DNA from: Gemmatimonadota bacterium
GTDB lineage: Bacteria; Gemmatimonadota; Gemmatimonadetes; Gemmatimonadales; GWC2-71-9
Assembly: GCA_003222085.1 (NCBI GenBank)
Contig: QHUK01000019.1
Coordinates: 1-64,000 of the forward strand
DNA length: 64,000 nt
Reading direction: 5' to 3'
The notes below the pieces were generated by a model, which worked only from the letters and a program-made list of their open reading frames with translations, had not been told where the DNA came from and did not search any database. The position numbers were made by a program, and so were the translations under genes. Each line of letters starts with the position of its first letter. The first letter of the stretch is position 1. Positions 9,966 through 18,869 of this stretch are shown one piece after another.

Positions 9966-10633
9966 TCCGCAAGCGCGAGCCGCGGTGGCAGTCGGCGGCC
10001 GAGCGGGCGCGCGTGGCAGCCGAGCTGATCGAGGAAGCGGAATCGCTCACCGAGACCAGCACCATCGCATCGCCGGCGGATGTAGCCCGCGCTGGGCTGC
10101 CTCCCCCGGTCACCGCGCAGCTGCCGTCGCCTCCACCACCCGCGGTGCCGGGAGACGTGCTGGCACCCGCCGGACCAAGGCCTGAGCCGACGCTCGACGA
10201 CGCCATCGCGGCCGACCCGGACAACGTCTCGCTCTTGGTCGAACGGGCCGGCCTGCTGGCGGGCGCGGCCCACTACCGCGCGGCGCAGGCGGATTACGAG
10301 CGGGCGCTGCGCGTCGACCCGATCCAGGGGCAGGCGCTCACAGGCCTCGGCGTCGTGCTCTCGCGCCGCGGGTTGTGGAGCGAAGCCGTTCCCCACCTGC
10401 GGCGCGCGTCGGAGGTCGACCCCGGCCGGGCGGCCGCCTGGTTTTATCTGGGCGAGGCGCTCAATCACGTGGACGAGCTCGACGGGGCCCAGGCCGCGTA
10501 CGAGCGCGCCGTCGAGCTCGAGCCGCGCAACGCGCGGGCGCTCTACGGCCTGGGGATTGTGCTCGACCGGCTCAATCGCCCGGACGATGCCACGCGGATG
10601 TATCGCCGCTCGCGGGAGGCCGCCGGCAGGTGA
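9962..10633 (+). CDS. Tetratricopeptide-repeat protein
   Basis: A 223-aa protein. A basic N-terminus and proline-rich linker (to about residue 70) precede at least three TPR units (for example AHYRAAQADYERALRVDP, SEAVPHLRRASEVDPGRAAAWFYLG, DGAQAAYERAVELEPRNARALYGLG). There is no signal peptide, so it is probably a cytoplasmic adaptor. The ATG overlaps the cutA stop (ATGA) and its own stop overlaps the next start (GTGA). The partner is unknown. Confidence 0.85.
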   Translation: MIRKREPRWQSAAERARVAAELIEEAESLTETSTIASPADVARAGLPPPVTAQLPSPPPPAVPGDVLAPAGPRPEPTLDDAIAADPDNVSLLVERAGLLAGAAHYRAAQADYERALRVDPIQGQALTGLGVVLSRRGLWSEAVPHLRRASEVDPGRAAAWFYLGEALNHVDELDGAQAAYERAVELEPRNARALYGLGIVLDRLNRPDDATRMYRRSREAAGR

Positions 10634-11145
10634 TCCGCGTGGTCGTGGACGATCTCGCGTTCCTCGCGGCGGCGGCGGTCGTGCGTCCCGCCACGACCCG
10701 TCTCGATCCGACCACACCCGCCGTTCGCCGGCTGGAAACGGTGGGAGGCCCCAAGTTCACGCGCGGGTTGCAGGTGCAGAAGGAGCTCGCGGTGGGAGCG
10801 GCGGTGGTGACCGCGGGTGGAGGTGAGCTGCCGGCGGAGTTCGTCATCCACGCGATCATCCAAAGCGACACCGAGCCGGTGACTCGCGACGGTGTGGCGC
10901 GCGCGTGGCGCGCGACCCTGCATCAGGCGCAGGAGTGGGAGTTCACGAGCCTGGCGGTGCCGCCGATCGGCATCGGGGCCGGGAACCTCTCGGTCGAGGA
11001 CACCGCCGCCATCATGATGCCGATCCTCAAGACACATCTCGCGAACGCCGCGTTTCCCGCGAGCGTATCCATCGTGGTGGAGACCCCCGAAGAGCGCGAC
11101 GTGTTCGAGGCGGCCCTGCGCACGAGCGGGGCGGCCGAGTCATGA
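10630..11145 (+). CDS. Macro (Appr-1''-p-binding) domain protein
   Basis: A 171-aa protein consisting of one macro domain. Visible signatures are AVGAAVVTAGGGELPAEFVIHAII (ligand-binding loop region), VARAWRATLHQAQEWEFTSLAVPPIGIGAGNLSVEDTAAIMMPIL (the second conserved block with GIGAG) and PASVSIVVETPEERDVFEAAL. Macro domains bind or hydrolyse ADP-ribose derivatives. The GTG start overlaps the previous stop. It sits between a TPR protein and a transglutaminase-like protein, and no ADP-ribosyltransferase is nearby. Confidence 0.85.
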   Translation: MIRVVVDDLAFLAAAAVVRPATTRLDPTTPAVRRLETVGGPKFTRGLQVQKELAVGAAVVTAGGGELPAEFVIHAIIQSDTEPVTRDGVARAWRATLHQAQEWEFTSLAVPPIGIGAGNLSVEDTAAIMMPILKTHLANAAFPASVSIVVETPEERDVFEAALRTSGAAES

Positions 11146-12689
11146 CGCGCCGGTCATGGGCGGTCGCGATCCTGGGCGCGTGGGCCGCGTCGCTCGGGTG
11201 GCTCGTGAAGCGGGAGTTCTTCCGCCCCACGGGCACACGGCTGGCGGAAGCGGCGCTGAGCGTGCCGCCAGGCGCCGTCTACTATCGCCTGGACGTCGCA
11301 GGCCAGCAGGTCGGGTTCGCATCGTCCACGATCGACACCCAGGCGACGAGCATCGGCGTGACGGACATCCTCGTGCTCCGCATCCCGGCGCTCGGTGTGC
11401 TGCACCGGACCGCGGCCATGAGCCGCGCGAGCCTGTCCCGAACGCTGCGGCTCGAGCGGGTCGACGCCCGGTTCGACGGCGACCTCGGTCGCTTCGCCGC
11501 GCGCAGCCTCGTCGCGGGCGACACGCTGCTGACGGTGACCCTGCTCGCCGGCCCGGACTCCGAGACCAGCCACATCCCCCTGGCGCGCCCGATCGTGCTC
11601 CCGACCCTGTTGCCGCTGCGGCTGGCGTTTGGCGGCGAGCTGAAGGGCGGGAAGACCTATGCGAGCGTCGTGTTCGATCCGATCCTCCTCGCCGAGCACC
11701 CGGTGACGGTGCTCGTGGCGGCGGAGTCCACGCTCGTCGTCGCCGACAGCGCCGAGTACGACTCGACCGCCCTGGCATGGGTGCCCGCGCATTTCGACAC
11801 CGTGCGGGCGTTCCGCATCGAGCAGCGCGAGGGGGAAGGGAGGGGGGGGATGACGACGCGCGCATGGATCGACGCGCAGGGCCATATCGTGCGCGCCGAG
11901 AACCCGGTCGGCTTCGTCATGGAGCGGACCGCGTTCGAGCTCGCGTACACGAATTTTCGACACCGGGATACGACCCGTCTGATTCGCGCGAGCGCCGCGC
12001 CGGGCCCGGGCGATGTGGTGGCGACGACCATGCTCGCCGCGCGGGCGCCGCTCCCGCGCGACACGCTGTCGGTGGTCCGCGTGCGGGTGCGGGGAGCGGC
12101 GCCCGAGGCGCTCGATGTCGGTGGCGGACGCCAGCAGCTGAGCGGTGACACCCTGGTGATCCGCCGCGAGGCCGGAGCGGCGCTCGTCGCCCGCTACCGT
12201 TTGCCGGTCCGCGACTCGAGCCTCGCCCGCTGGCTCGTCCCCGCGCCATTGATCCAGAGCAACGACCCCCGCCTCCAGGCGCAGGCTCGGCTGATCATCG
12301 GACCAGAGCAGGACGGAGCGACCGCCGTCCGGCGCCTCGCCACGTGGATGCACGCCCATGTGGAGCGACGGGTCACCGCCGCCGTGCCCAGCGCCCTCCA
12401 GGTGCTCGAAAAGCGGGTCGGAGACTGCAACGAGCACGCGGTCCTGTTCGTCGCGCTGGCGCGGGCAGCCGGTCTGCCCGCTCGGACCGTGGTGGGACTC
12501 GTGCCGGTGGACGGGCGCTTCTACTATCACGCGTGGGCCGAGGTGTACCTCGGTGACTGGGTAGCCGTGGACCCCATGCTGGACGAGGTCCCGGCCGGCG
12601 CCGCGCATGTGCGGTTCGGTGTCGGCGGTCTGGCGCGGCAGGCGGAGCTCGTGCGCCTGATCGGGCGCGTCAAGCTCGAGGTGCTATGA
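11142..12689 (+). CDS. Transglutaminase-like membrane-anchored protein
   Basis: A 515-aa protein. An N-terminal hydrophobic segment (SWAVAILGAWAASLGWLV) acts as signal or anchor. A long beta-rich region of unknown type spans about residues 40-390. A C-terminal transglutaminase-like domain follows, with catalytic Cys in KRVGDCNEHAVLFVALARAAGLPAR (about residue 428), His in FYYHAWAEVYLGDW and Asp in VAVDPML. The family includes peptidases and cross-linkers. The outward-facing domain, encoded next to an ABC exporter pair, suggests an envelope role. It overlaps both neighbours by ATGA. Confidence 0.88.
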   Translation: MTRRSWAVAILGAWAASLGWLVKREFFRPTGTRLAEAALSVPPGAVYYRLDVAGQQVGFASSTIDTQATSIGVTDILVLRIPALGVLHRTAAMSRASLSRTLRLERVDARFDGDLGRFAARSLVAGDTLLTVTLLAGPDSETSHIPLARPIVLPTLLPLRLAFGGELKGGKTYASVVFDPILLAEHPVTVLVAAESTLVVADSAEYDSTALAWVPAHFDTVRAFRIEQREGEGRGGMTTRAWIDAQGHIVRAENPVGFVMERTAFELAYTNFRHRDTTRLIRASAAPGPGDVVATTMLAARAPLPRDTLSVVRVRVRGAAPEALDVGGGRQQLSGDTLVIRREAGAALVARYRLPVRDSSLARWLVPAPLIQSNDPRLQAQARLIIGPEQDGATAVRRLATWMHAHVERRVTAAVPSALQVLEKRVGDCNEHAVLFVALARAAGLPARTVVGLVPVDGRFYYHAWAEVYLGDWVAVDPMLDEVPAGAAHVRFGVGGLARQAELVRLIGRVKLEVL

Positions 12690-13465
12690 TCCGACTGGAG
12701 AACGTGACCAAGCATTACGGCAGCTTCGTCGCCGTCGACGACATCTCGCTGGAGGTCCCGCGCGGCCTCCTCTACGGATTCCTCGGCCCGAATGGGGCCG
12801 GCAAGACCACGACGCTCCGCATCATCGCCGGCATCCTCCGGCCCACGAACGGGCGCGTGCTGCTGGGCGGCGACGACGTGCATCGGAATCCGATCCCGGC
12901 CAAGATGCGGCTCGGCTTCATTCCCGACCGGCCGTTCGTGTACGACAAGCTCACCGGAGTCGAGTTTCTGCGTTTCGTGGCCGGGCTGTACGGCCAGGAC
13001 GGCGACGCGGTCGAGCGGCGCATCGCCGAGCTGCTCGAGGTATTCGAGCTGGTGAGCTGGAAGGACGAGCTGGTCGAAGCCTACAGTCACGGCATGCGCC
13101 AGAAGCTGATCATCTCGAGCGCGCTCATCCACCGGCCGCAGTGCATCGTGGTGGACGAGCCGATGGTGGGCCTCGACCCCAAAGCGGCCCGGCTGCTCAA
13201 GGACATCTTCCGCCAGTTCGTAGGCCGGGGCGGCACGGTGCTGATGAGCACCCACACGCTGGAGGTCGCCGACGCGATGTGCGACCGCATCGCGATCATC
13301 CAGCACGGCAAGATCGTCGCCGAGGGGACCGTGGACGACCTGCGCCGGCAGCATCGCGCCGGCGACGCGAGCCTCGAGGAGCTGTTCTTGAAGCTCACCG
13401 GAGGGGCGCAGGTCCGCGACCTGGTCGAGGTGCTGGGCGAAGGAGACGGGGGGCACGCGGCGTGA
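12686..13465 (+). CDS. ABC transporter ATP-binding protein
   Basis: A 259-aa ABC ATPase with Walker A GPNGAGKTTTLRI, signature YSHGMRQKL, Walker B CIVVDEPMVGLDP and switch His in STHTLEVAD. The signature SHGMRQK type and the length match exporters with one large separate permease. The ATG overlaps the transglutaminase stop and the stop overlaps the permease start (GTGA). The pair probably forms one exporter; the substrate is not inferable. Confidence 0.93.
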   Translation: MIRLENVTKHYGSFVAVDDISLEVPRGLLYGFLGPNGAGKTTTLRIIAGILRPTNGRVLLGGDDVHRNPIPAKMRLGFIPDRPFVYDKLTGVEFLRFVAGLYGQDGDAVERRIAELLEVFELVSWKDELVEAYSHGMRQKLIISSALIHRPQCIVVDEPMVGLDPKAARLLKDIFRQFVGRGGTVLMSTHTLEVADAMCDRIAIIQHGKIVAEGTVDDLRRQHRAGDASLEELFLKLTGGAQVRDLVEVLGEGDGGHAA

Positions 13466-15153
13466 AACAGCCGTCGTTGTGGCGGGTGCTCGAGCCCAAG
13501 TGGCGCACGGCGCTGCAACGAATCCGCGAGGAGCGCTCGCGGGGCGGATCCGGGAAGCTGGTCACCCTGGTGATCGTCGGCGTTCTGTTCTGGCTTGCCG
13601 TCTACCTGCTGCTGTACCTGGTGCTGCGGCACTTCCGGGCCGACCCCGACCTGGGTTCTCTGCTGGCCGGGAAGGTGCTCGGCGTGGTGCTCCTTTCCTT
13701 CATTGCGATCCTCGTGTTGTCGAACGTCATCACGGCGCTGTCGAGCTTTTTTCTCGCGAAGGACCTCGATCTGCTCGTCTCGGCGCCCGTGGACTGGCTG
13801 CGCATCTATCTCGCGAAGCTGAGCGAAACGCTGCTGCACTCGTCGTGGATGGTCGCACTGATGGCGGTGCCGATCCTGACCGCGTACGGGGTGACCTACC
13901 GGGGCGGTCCCCTGTTCGTCCCCTACGCCGTGCTCACGATCTTTCCGATGCTCGTGCTCCCGGCCGTCGCGGGCTCGGCGCTCACGCTCGTGCTCGTGAA
14001 CATTTTCCCGGCGCGCCGCACGCGCGATCTGCTCTCGATCGTCGCGCTCGGGGCGGCGGGCGTGGTGATCCTGCTGTTTCGGCTGATCCGACCGGAGCGG
14101 CTCGTCTCCCCGGAAGGGTTCCGCAACCTGCTCGACTTCATCGCGGTGCTGCGCACACCGACCTCGCCGCTCCTGCCGAGCGAGTGGGCGACGAAGGCGA
14201 CCATGGGTTTCCTGCAGGGGGCCATCGACCCCCTGCCGCTGGTCTTACTGTGGACCACGGCCGCCGCGGCGGTCACGCTGGGCGCGCTGCTGCACCGCCA
14301 GCTGTACGCGACCGGGTTCACCAAAGCCCAGGAGGGGGCCGAGCGGTTCGTGCGCGGCGGGCTGTGGCGGTGGACGGTGGGCACGCTGCTCGCCTTTCTC
14401 CCGGTCGCCAAGCGAGAGTTCGTCCTCAAGGACATCAAGCTCTTCTTCCGCGACACGACGCAGTGGAGCCAGCTCATCCTGCTGGCGGTGCTCGTGGTGG
14501 TCTACCTGTTCAACATCAAGATGCTGCCGCTGCACCGGGGCGAGCAGGTGGGCTTCTTCTACGTCACCCTGGTATCGTTTCTCAACCTCGGGCTCGCGGG
14601 CTTCGTGTTGGCGGCCATCGCCGCGCGCTTCATCTTTCCCGCCGTGTCGCTCGAGGGCCGGCACATGTGGCTCCTGCGCTCGAGCCCGCTCGACCTGCGG
14701 GCGCTCCTCTGGTCCAAGTACTGGGTGGGAACGCTCCCCCTGCTCGCGCTGGCGCTGCTGCTCACCGGACTCACGAACGTGTTGCTTCAGGTCCGACCCT
14801 TCATGATGGTGGTGGGCCTGGTGACGATCTGCGGGCTCACGTTCGCGATCGCCGCGCTGGCGCTCGGCTTCGGCGCGTTGTACCCGCAGTTCGAGACCGA
14901 GAACGCAGCCCAGATCCCCACGTCGTTCGGCGGGCTGGTCTTCATGATGGCGACGATCGCGCTGCTCGGTGCCGTGATCTTCCTGCTGTGGCAGGCGGTG
15001 TACCAGTACGTCCGGGCCGTCTTCCTGGGGCAGCCGGTGGTGGTGGACGCGTGGATGATCGCGTGGTTTGCGGCGGCCGCCGCGCTGTGCGCAGCGGCCA
15101 CGGCGGTCCCGCTCTGGGTCGGATTGCGGCGGATCGAGCGCTTCGAGTTCTAG
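13462..15153 (+). CDS. ABC transporter permease
   Basis: A 563-aa polytopic membrane protein. About ten to twelve hydrophobic segments can be read, for example LVTLVIVGVLFWLAVYLLLYLVL, VLGVVLLSFIAILVLSNVI and the C-terminal IAWFAAAAALCAAATAVPLWVGL. The motif-free layout with paired halves resembles ABC-2-like exporter subunits working with a separate ATPase. The GTG start overlaps the ATPase stop. Its stop codon abuts the stop of the opposing barrel gene with no space between. Confidence 0.88.
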   Translation: MKQPSLWRVLEPKWRTALQRIREERSRGGSGKLVTLVIVGVLFWLAVYLLLYLVLRHFRADPDLGSLLAGKVLGVVLLSFIAILVLSNVITALSSFFLAKDLDLLVSAPVDWLRIYLAKLSETLLHSSWMVALMAVPILTAYGVTYRGGPLFVPYAVLTIFPMLVLPAVAGSALTLVLVNIFPARRTRDLLSIVALGAAGVVILLFRLIRPERLVSPEGFRNLLDFIAVLRTPTSPLLPSEWATKATMGFLQGAIDPLPLVLLWTTAAAAVTLGALLHRQLYATGFTKAQEGAERFVRGGLWRWTVGTLLAFLPVAKREFVLKDIKLFFRDTTQWSQLILLAVLVVVYLFNIKMLPLHRGEQVGFFYVTLVSFLNLGLAGFVLAAIAARFIFPAVSLEGRHMWLLRSSPLDLRALLWSKYWVGTLPLLALALLLTGLTNVLLQVRPFMMVVGLVTICGLTFAIAALALGFGALYPQFETENAAQIPTSFGGLVFMMATIALLGAVIFLLWQAVYQYVRAVFLGQPVVVDAWMIAWFAAAAALCAAATAVPLWVGLRRIERFEF

Positions 15154-15639
15154 CTAGAGGGGGAAGTTGAGCCCCGCCAGGACATTGAACGACGTGTTGT
15201 CGGCAAACACGAACTTGGCTTCGAGAAACGGCTTGAACGGGCGCGCTCGGCGGCCCTCCCAGCCCGCGAACAGGTTGGCGCCGGCGTCGCTCGCACCGCT
15301 GGCGTGCAGGTACGCGAACCCCGCGCCGAAATAGAACAGGCCGTACACGGTGGGCGGATGGTATTTCAGGTCGGCGTTCAACCGGAACAGGGAGCCGGTC
15401 TGGCCCGGATAAAACTCCGCCGACGGCACGAGCGCCCAGCGCCGCCCCACCGGCAGGTTGAGCTGGCCGCCGAGGAACAGGTGGTCGACGTTGAAGTCGT
15501 AGCCGACGCGCGGCCCCAGTCCGGGCCGATCGACCATCACGGCGCGCCCTCCCCGGATGCGCCGCTGTCCTTGTGCCGCCGTCGCCACGACGGCCAACCC
15601 CACGAGGACGATCCCGACGCGCGCTGAGAGTCTCGTCAC
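15154..15639 (-). CDS. Small outer-membrane beta-barrel protein
   Basis: A 161-aa protein with an N-terminal signal peptide (LSARVGIVLVGLAVVATAAQG, cut likely after AQG). Alternating hydrophobic strands rich in aromatic and glycine residues end in NVLAGLNFPL, a beta-barrel type C-terminus. The GTG at 15639 was chosen because it places the signal peptide at the N-terminus. The longer upstream frame is basic low-complexity sequence. It lies 64 nt after the ccmI-like gene and may be independently transcribed. Confidence 0.75.
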   Translation of the reverse strand: MTRLSARVGIVLVGLAVVATAAQGQRRIRGGRAVMVDRPGLGPRVGYDFNVDHLFLGGQLNLPVGRRWALVPSAEFYPGQTGSLFRLNADLKYHPPTVYGLFYFGAGFAYLHASGASDAGANLFAGWEGRRARPFKPFLEAKFVFADNTSFNVLAGLNFPL

Positions 15640-15703
15640 ACCGGCGCTCCCGGTTGAAGGTCGCACACTGATACGGGAGCGCGTCGCGAAAAGCAAGAGC
15701 CCA

Positions 15704-16228
15704 CTAGGCGGCGACGCGCGCCCCACACGAATGGCAGTAATGGGCGTCGCGCTCGAGCGCCGTGCCGCACCGGGCGCAATAGCCGGGCGCGGTCGCGAGG
15801 CGGCGCCCGCACTCGGAGCAGAAGACGGCGTCCGCTTCGGGGCGAGGACCGTGGGTCGGACAGACGGGAAACGGGACACGGGAAACGGGAAACGGCGGTG
15901 CAGCCACGTTTCCCGTTTCCCTTTTCTCGCTTCCCGGCCGTTCGGCCCGTAGCGCGGTAAGAGCTTCGGCGGTGTATCGGTTCTTCAGCGCGTCGTAGTC
16001 TGCATCGGAGAGCTTGCCGGTCGCGCGATCGAACTCGATCTCTTTCAGCGCGCGGAGGGCGACGGCGCGCGGCGAGAAATCATCTTCGGGATCCTCCCCG
16101 TCACTCCCGTTTCCCGGTTCCCGATTCCCGTTTCCCGTTAGCTGGGGTCGAAAGATCGGCCGCAGCACGAAATACACGGCGCCCGCCGCGAGCAGGATCC
16201 CCGCGACCAGCTCGAGCACCGTGGTCAA
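15704..16228 (-). CDS. CcmI-like membrane protein with C-terminal zinc ribbons
   Basis: A 174-aa protein. The N-terminal TM helix (LELVAGILLAAGAVYFVLRPIF) is followed by a CcmI-like helical segment (ALRALKEIEFDRATGKLSDADYDALKNRY). Two zinc ribbons end it (CPTHG...CSECGRRL and CARCGTAL...CHSCGARV). CcmI normally continues into TPRs that hold apocytochrome c; here the zinc ribbons replace them. Two stretches, TGNGNREPGNG (about 30-42) and EKRETGN...FPVSRVPFPV (about 98-120), are encoded by heptad repeats. A TTG start overlaps the ccmH stop (TTGA), with GTG three codons inside as alternative. Confidence 0.72.
   Translation of the reverse strand: MTTVLELVAGILLAAGAVYFVLRPIFRPQLTGNGNREPGNGSDGEDPEDDFSPRAVALRALKEIEFDRATGKLSDADYDALKNRYTAEALTALRAERPGSEKRETGNVAAPPFPVSRVPFPVCPTHGPRPEADAVFCSECGRRLATAPGYCARCGTALERDAHYCHSCGARVAA
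15865..15936. repeat. Two-armed heptad repeat A2 inside the ccmI-like gene
   Basis: The left arm (15865-15895) has gggaaac units and the right arm (15906-15936) the complementary gtttccc units. About 26 of 30 positions pair, around a loop of about 10 nt. It lies between the helical segment and the zinc ribbons and keeps the frame open. Confidence 0.85.
16109..16136. repeat. Single-arm heptad repeat A3 inside the ccmI-like gene
   Basis: Four tandem heptads gtttccc, ggttccc, gattccc, gtttccc. It encodes the glycine-rich linker just after the TM helix. It is the second repeat insertion in the same 174-codon gene. Confidence 0.85.
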
Positions 16229-16848
16229 ACCGAGAGCCGATCGAGCTCGCCGCGCAGTCGCTCGAGCTCCTCGGGCGTGCCAGCGGCGGCGAGGGGTCGG
16301 GCGGGAACCGGGTCCGGCGCCGCCGTCCGCGCCCAGCGGCGCAGCACCAGGGTCAGGACCACGCCCGCCGCGATGATGGCCAAGGAGGGAACGAAGTAGC
16401 CGGCCAGGTTGAATCCGCGTTTGGGCGGCGCCATGAGGATCGCGACGCCATGCTGGCGCACGAACTGATCGATGATCTGGGGCCCTGTCATCCCCTGCGC
16501 TGCCAGGTCGACCACCTGCTCGTGCATCGCCGGGCTGACCGTGCAGGTGAAGTCCGTCGTCCGGCAGGTGTACACGTCGAGATTGCAGCCGCATGTGCAG
16601 TGGAGCTGCTTCTCGATCGCCCGGATGACGGCGTCATTATCGGCGGTGGTGACGGGCTCGAGGGGCCTGCCGGCGCGGGCCGGATCCCAGAGGCGGCCGG
16701 ATGGTCCGGTGCCTGGGAGGGAGTCGGGGCTCTGAAGCGTTGCATGACGCCACGACGCCACGACGCCGAGGAAAGACCCGGCTCCGAGCGTCAGGAACGC
16801 ACGGCGGTTCAGGTGTAGCTCGCCGTCGTGGCGTCGTGTAACGGTCAT
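16225..16848 (-). CDS. ccmH: CcmH-like cytochrome c biogenesis protein
   Basis: A 207-aa protein. RRAFLTLGAGSFLGVVAS at residues 17-34 is a Tat-like signal or anchor. The CcmH-like core reads IEKQLHCTCGCNLDVYTCR, then MHEQVVDLAAQGMTGPQIIDQFVRQHG, and a second TM helix (YFVPSLAIIAAGVVLTLVL) follows. Typical CcmH has a redox pair LRCxxCQ that reduces apocytochrome. Here the site is cysteine-rich (CTCGC plus another C), which is unusual. It overlaps ccmF (ATGA) and the ccmI-like gene (TTGA). A role in delivering reduced apocytochrome to CcmF is inferred. Confidence 0.8.
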   Translation of the reverse strand: MTVTRRHDGELHLNRRAFLTLGAGSFLGVVASWRHATLQSPDSLPGTGPSGRLWDPARAGRPLEPVTTADNDAVIRAIEKQLHCTCGCNLDVYTCRTTDFTCTVSPAMHEQVVDLAAQGMTGPQIIDQFVRQHGVAILMAPPKRGFNLAGYFVPSLAIIAAGVVLTLVLRRWARTAAPDPVPARPLAAAGTPEELERLRGELDRLSV

Positions 16849-18869
16849 CGGTCCTCCCCCACCAGCCGCACCGCATACCCCGCCTGCGACCGTTTGGCGG
16901 CCGGCGAGCCTCCCGGCCACATCACGATCAGGCCCCCGAGGGCGATGATCATCCCGCCGTACCACACCCACCACACGAGCGGGTTGATCGTGAACCGGAA
17001 CACCGCCTGCTCGGTGCCGTTGACCACGCCGCCGAGGACGACGTAGAGATCCTCGCGCAGATCGCTCCGGATGCCGACCTCGCTGGACGGCTGGAACGTC
17101 GGCCGACCGAGCCCGTCCACGTGCTGGCGTTTCTCGGGGGTGAGCACGCCGAGCCGTTTGCCGTCCCGGGTCACCTCGAGCGTCGCCGCGGTCACCTGGC
17201 GGTTGAGCGCGTCGTACTGCGAGATCCCGAGATGCGTGAGCCGGTAGGTCCAGCCGTACGGGCTCTTGATCGACGCGGACTCACCCGGCCGCAAGCTGGC
17301 CTCGGTCTCGGTCTTGAACGCCATGCCCGCGAACGCGACGAACAGGATGACGATGCCCGTGTGCACGATGTAGCCGCCGTACCGCCGGCGGTTGCGGGCC
17401 AGCAGGCGGCCGAGCGCCAGCGCATACCCCTCCCCGTACTGGCGATGCCGGGCGCGCGCCCCGCGGGCGAACTCCTGCACGACGGTGCCCGCGACAAACC
17501 CGCCCAGCGCCATCGCCATCAGCGCGTAGAAGTCCCGCATTCCCGCGACCAGCAGGATCAAGGCGGTGAACACGCCGACGGTGCCGGGCACGGCGAACTG
17601 ACGCTGCAGGTTCGGGATCGAGGCTCGGCGCCAGGCGATGAGCGGCCCGATGCCGGTGAGCGCGAGCAGCGCGAGTCCGAGCGGGATGTTCACCTGGTTG
17701 AAGAACGGCGGTCCCACGGTCACCTTGGTCCCCTGGACCAGCTCGGACAGGATCGGGAACAGGGTGCCCCACAGCACGGAGAAGGCGATCCCGATGAAGA
17801 GCAGGTTGTTGAACAGGAAGCTCGCCTCGCGGCTCACCATCGACTCGAGGCGCGCCTCGGCCGCGAGCAACGGCAGCCGGCTCGTGTACAGCGCGAAGCT
17901 CGCCGTCCCCGCCACGATCAGGAACGCGAGGAAGAAATACCCGACGCTCGACTGCGTGAACGAGTGCACGCTCGAGATCACACCGGACCGCGTGATGAAC
18001 GTGCCGAAGATCGACAGGAGCCACGACCCGATGATCAGGGCCAGGTTCCACTTTTTCAACATGCCGCGCTTTTCCTGGATCATCACCGAGTGGAGGAACG
18101 CGGTCATGGTGAGCCACGGCAGGAGCGATGCGTTCTCCACCGGGTCCCACGCCCAGTAGCCGCCCCACCCGAGCTCGACGTAGGCCCACCACATGCCGAG
18201 ACAGATCCCGATCGAGAGAAACAGCCACGACAACAGCGTCCATTTGCGAATCGCGACCAGCCAGTCGGTGTCGAGCCGTCGGGAGAGCAGCGCGGCGATC
18301 GCGAACGCGAACGGGATGGTGATGGAGATGTAGCCGAGGTACAGCATCGGCGGGTGGAACACCATGCCGGGGTTCTGGAGCTGCGGGTTGAGGCCGTTTC
18401 CGTCCAGCGGCGTGTACGGCAGTCGCTGGAACGGGTTCGCGTGCCCGAACAGCATGACCGAAACGAAGAAGGCGGCGGCGAGCGACACGACGCCCGCCAC
18501 GTAGGGGAGGAGCTCGCGATGGTGGCGCGGCGTGAGCACCAGCGCGAGCGACCCGAACACCGACAACACCGTGGCCCAGAAGAGGAGGCTGCCCTTTTGG
18601 CCTGCGTACAGGGCCGACCAGGTGTAGAAGATCGGCAGATTACGGCTCGTGTAGGCGGCAACGTACTCGACGTTGAAGTCGTGCTGGAACAGCGCCCACT
18701 CGAGCGAAACCACGGCCACGAGGAGTGCGCCGCACATCGCGAACACGGCGTGGCGGGCGCTGTGCGCGAGGTCGGCACGACCGTTGAGTCCCCCCACGAA
18801 TCCCGCGAGCGCCCCCCAGACCCCCACGAGCAGGGCGAGCCACAGGGCCAACGTGCCGAGCAGAGTCAT
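16845..18869 (-). CDS. ccmF: Heme lyase CcmF
   Basis: A 674-aa polytopic inner-membrane protein that transfers heme from CcmE to apocytochrome c. The WWD signature appears as GWGGYWAWDPVENASLLPWL (about residues 232-252). Periplasmic histidines are in the expected surrounding loops, and roughly fourteen TM helices are readable from the hydrophobic pattern. The C-terminal periplasmic domain (ASIKSPYGWTYRLTHLGISQYD) and last helix (LVWWVWYGGMIIALGGLIVMW) match CcmF. It begins directly after the ccmE stop codon, with no gap. Confidence 0.96.
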   Translation of the reverse strand: MTLLGTLALWLALLVGVWGALAGFVGGLNGRADLAHSARHAVFAMCGALLVAVVSLEWALFQHDFNVEYVAAYTSRNLPIFYTWSALYAGQKGSLLFWATVLSVFGSLALVLTPRHHRELLPYVAGVVSLAAAFFVSVMLFGHANPFQRLPYTPLDGNGLNPQLQNPGMVFHPPMLYLGYISITIPFAFAIAALLSRRLDTDWLVAIRKWTLLSWLFLSIGICLGMWWAYVELGWGGYWAWDPVENASLLPWLTMTAFLHSVMIQEKRGMLKKWNLALIIGSWLLSIFGTFITRSGVISSVHSFTQSSVGYFFLAFLIVAGTASFALYTSRLPLLAAEARLESMVSREASFLFNNLLFIGIAFSVLWGTLFPILSELVQGTKVTVGPPFFNQVNIPLGLALLALTGIGPLIAWRRASIPNLQRQFAVPGTVGVFTALILLVAGMRDFYALMAMALGGFVAGTVVQEFARGARARHRQYGEGYALALGRLLARNRRRYGGYIVHTGIVILFVAFAGMAFKTETEASLRPGESASIKSPYGWTYRLTHLGISQYDALNRQVTAATLEVTRDGKRLGVLTPEKRQHVDGLGRPTFQPSSEVGIRSDLREDLYVVLGGVVNGTEQAVFRFTINPLVWWVWYGGMIIALGGLIVMWPGGSPAAKRSQAGYAVRLVGEDR

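Noticed and set aside
10630-11145. Toxin-antitoxin pair (macro domain with a DarT-like toxin)
   Set aside because: Neither neighbour resembles an ADP-ribosyltransferase; the gene is embedded in a six-gene overlapping row.
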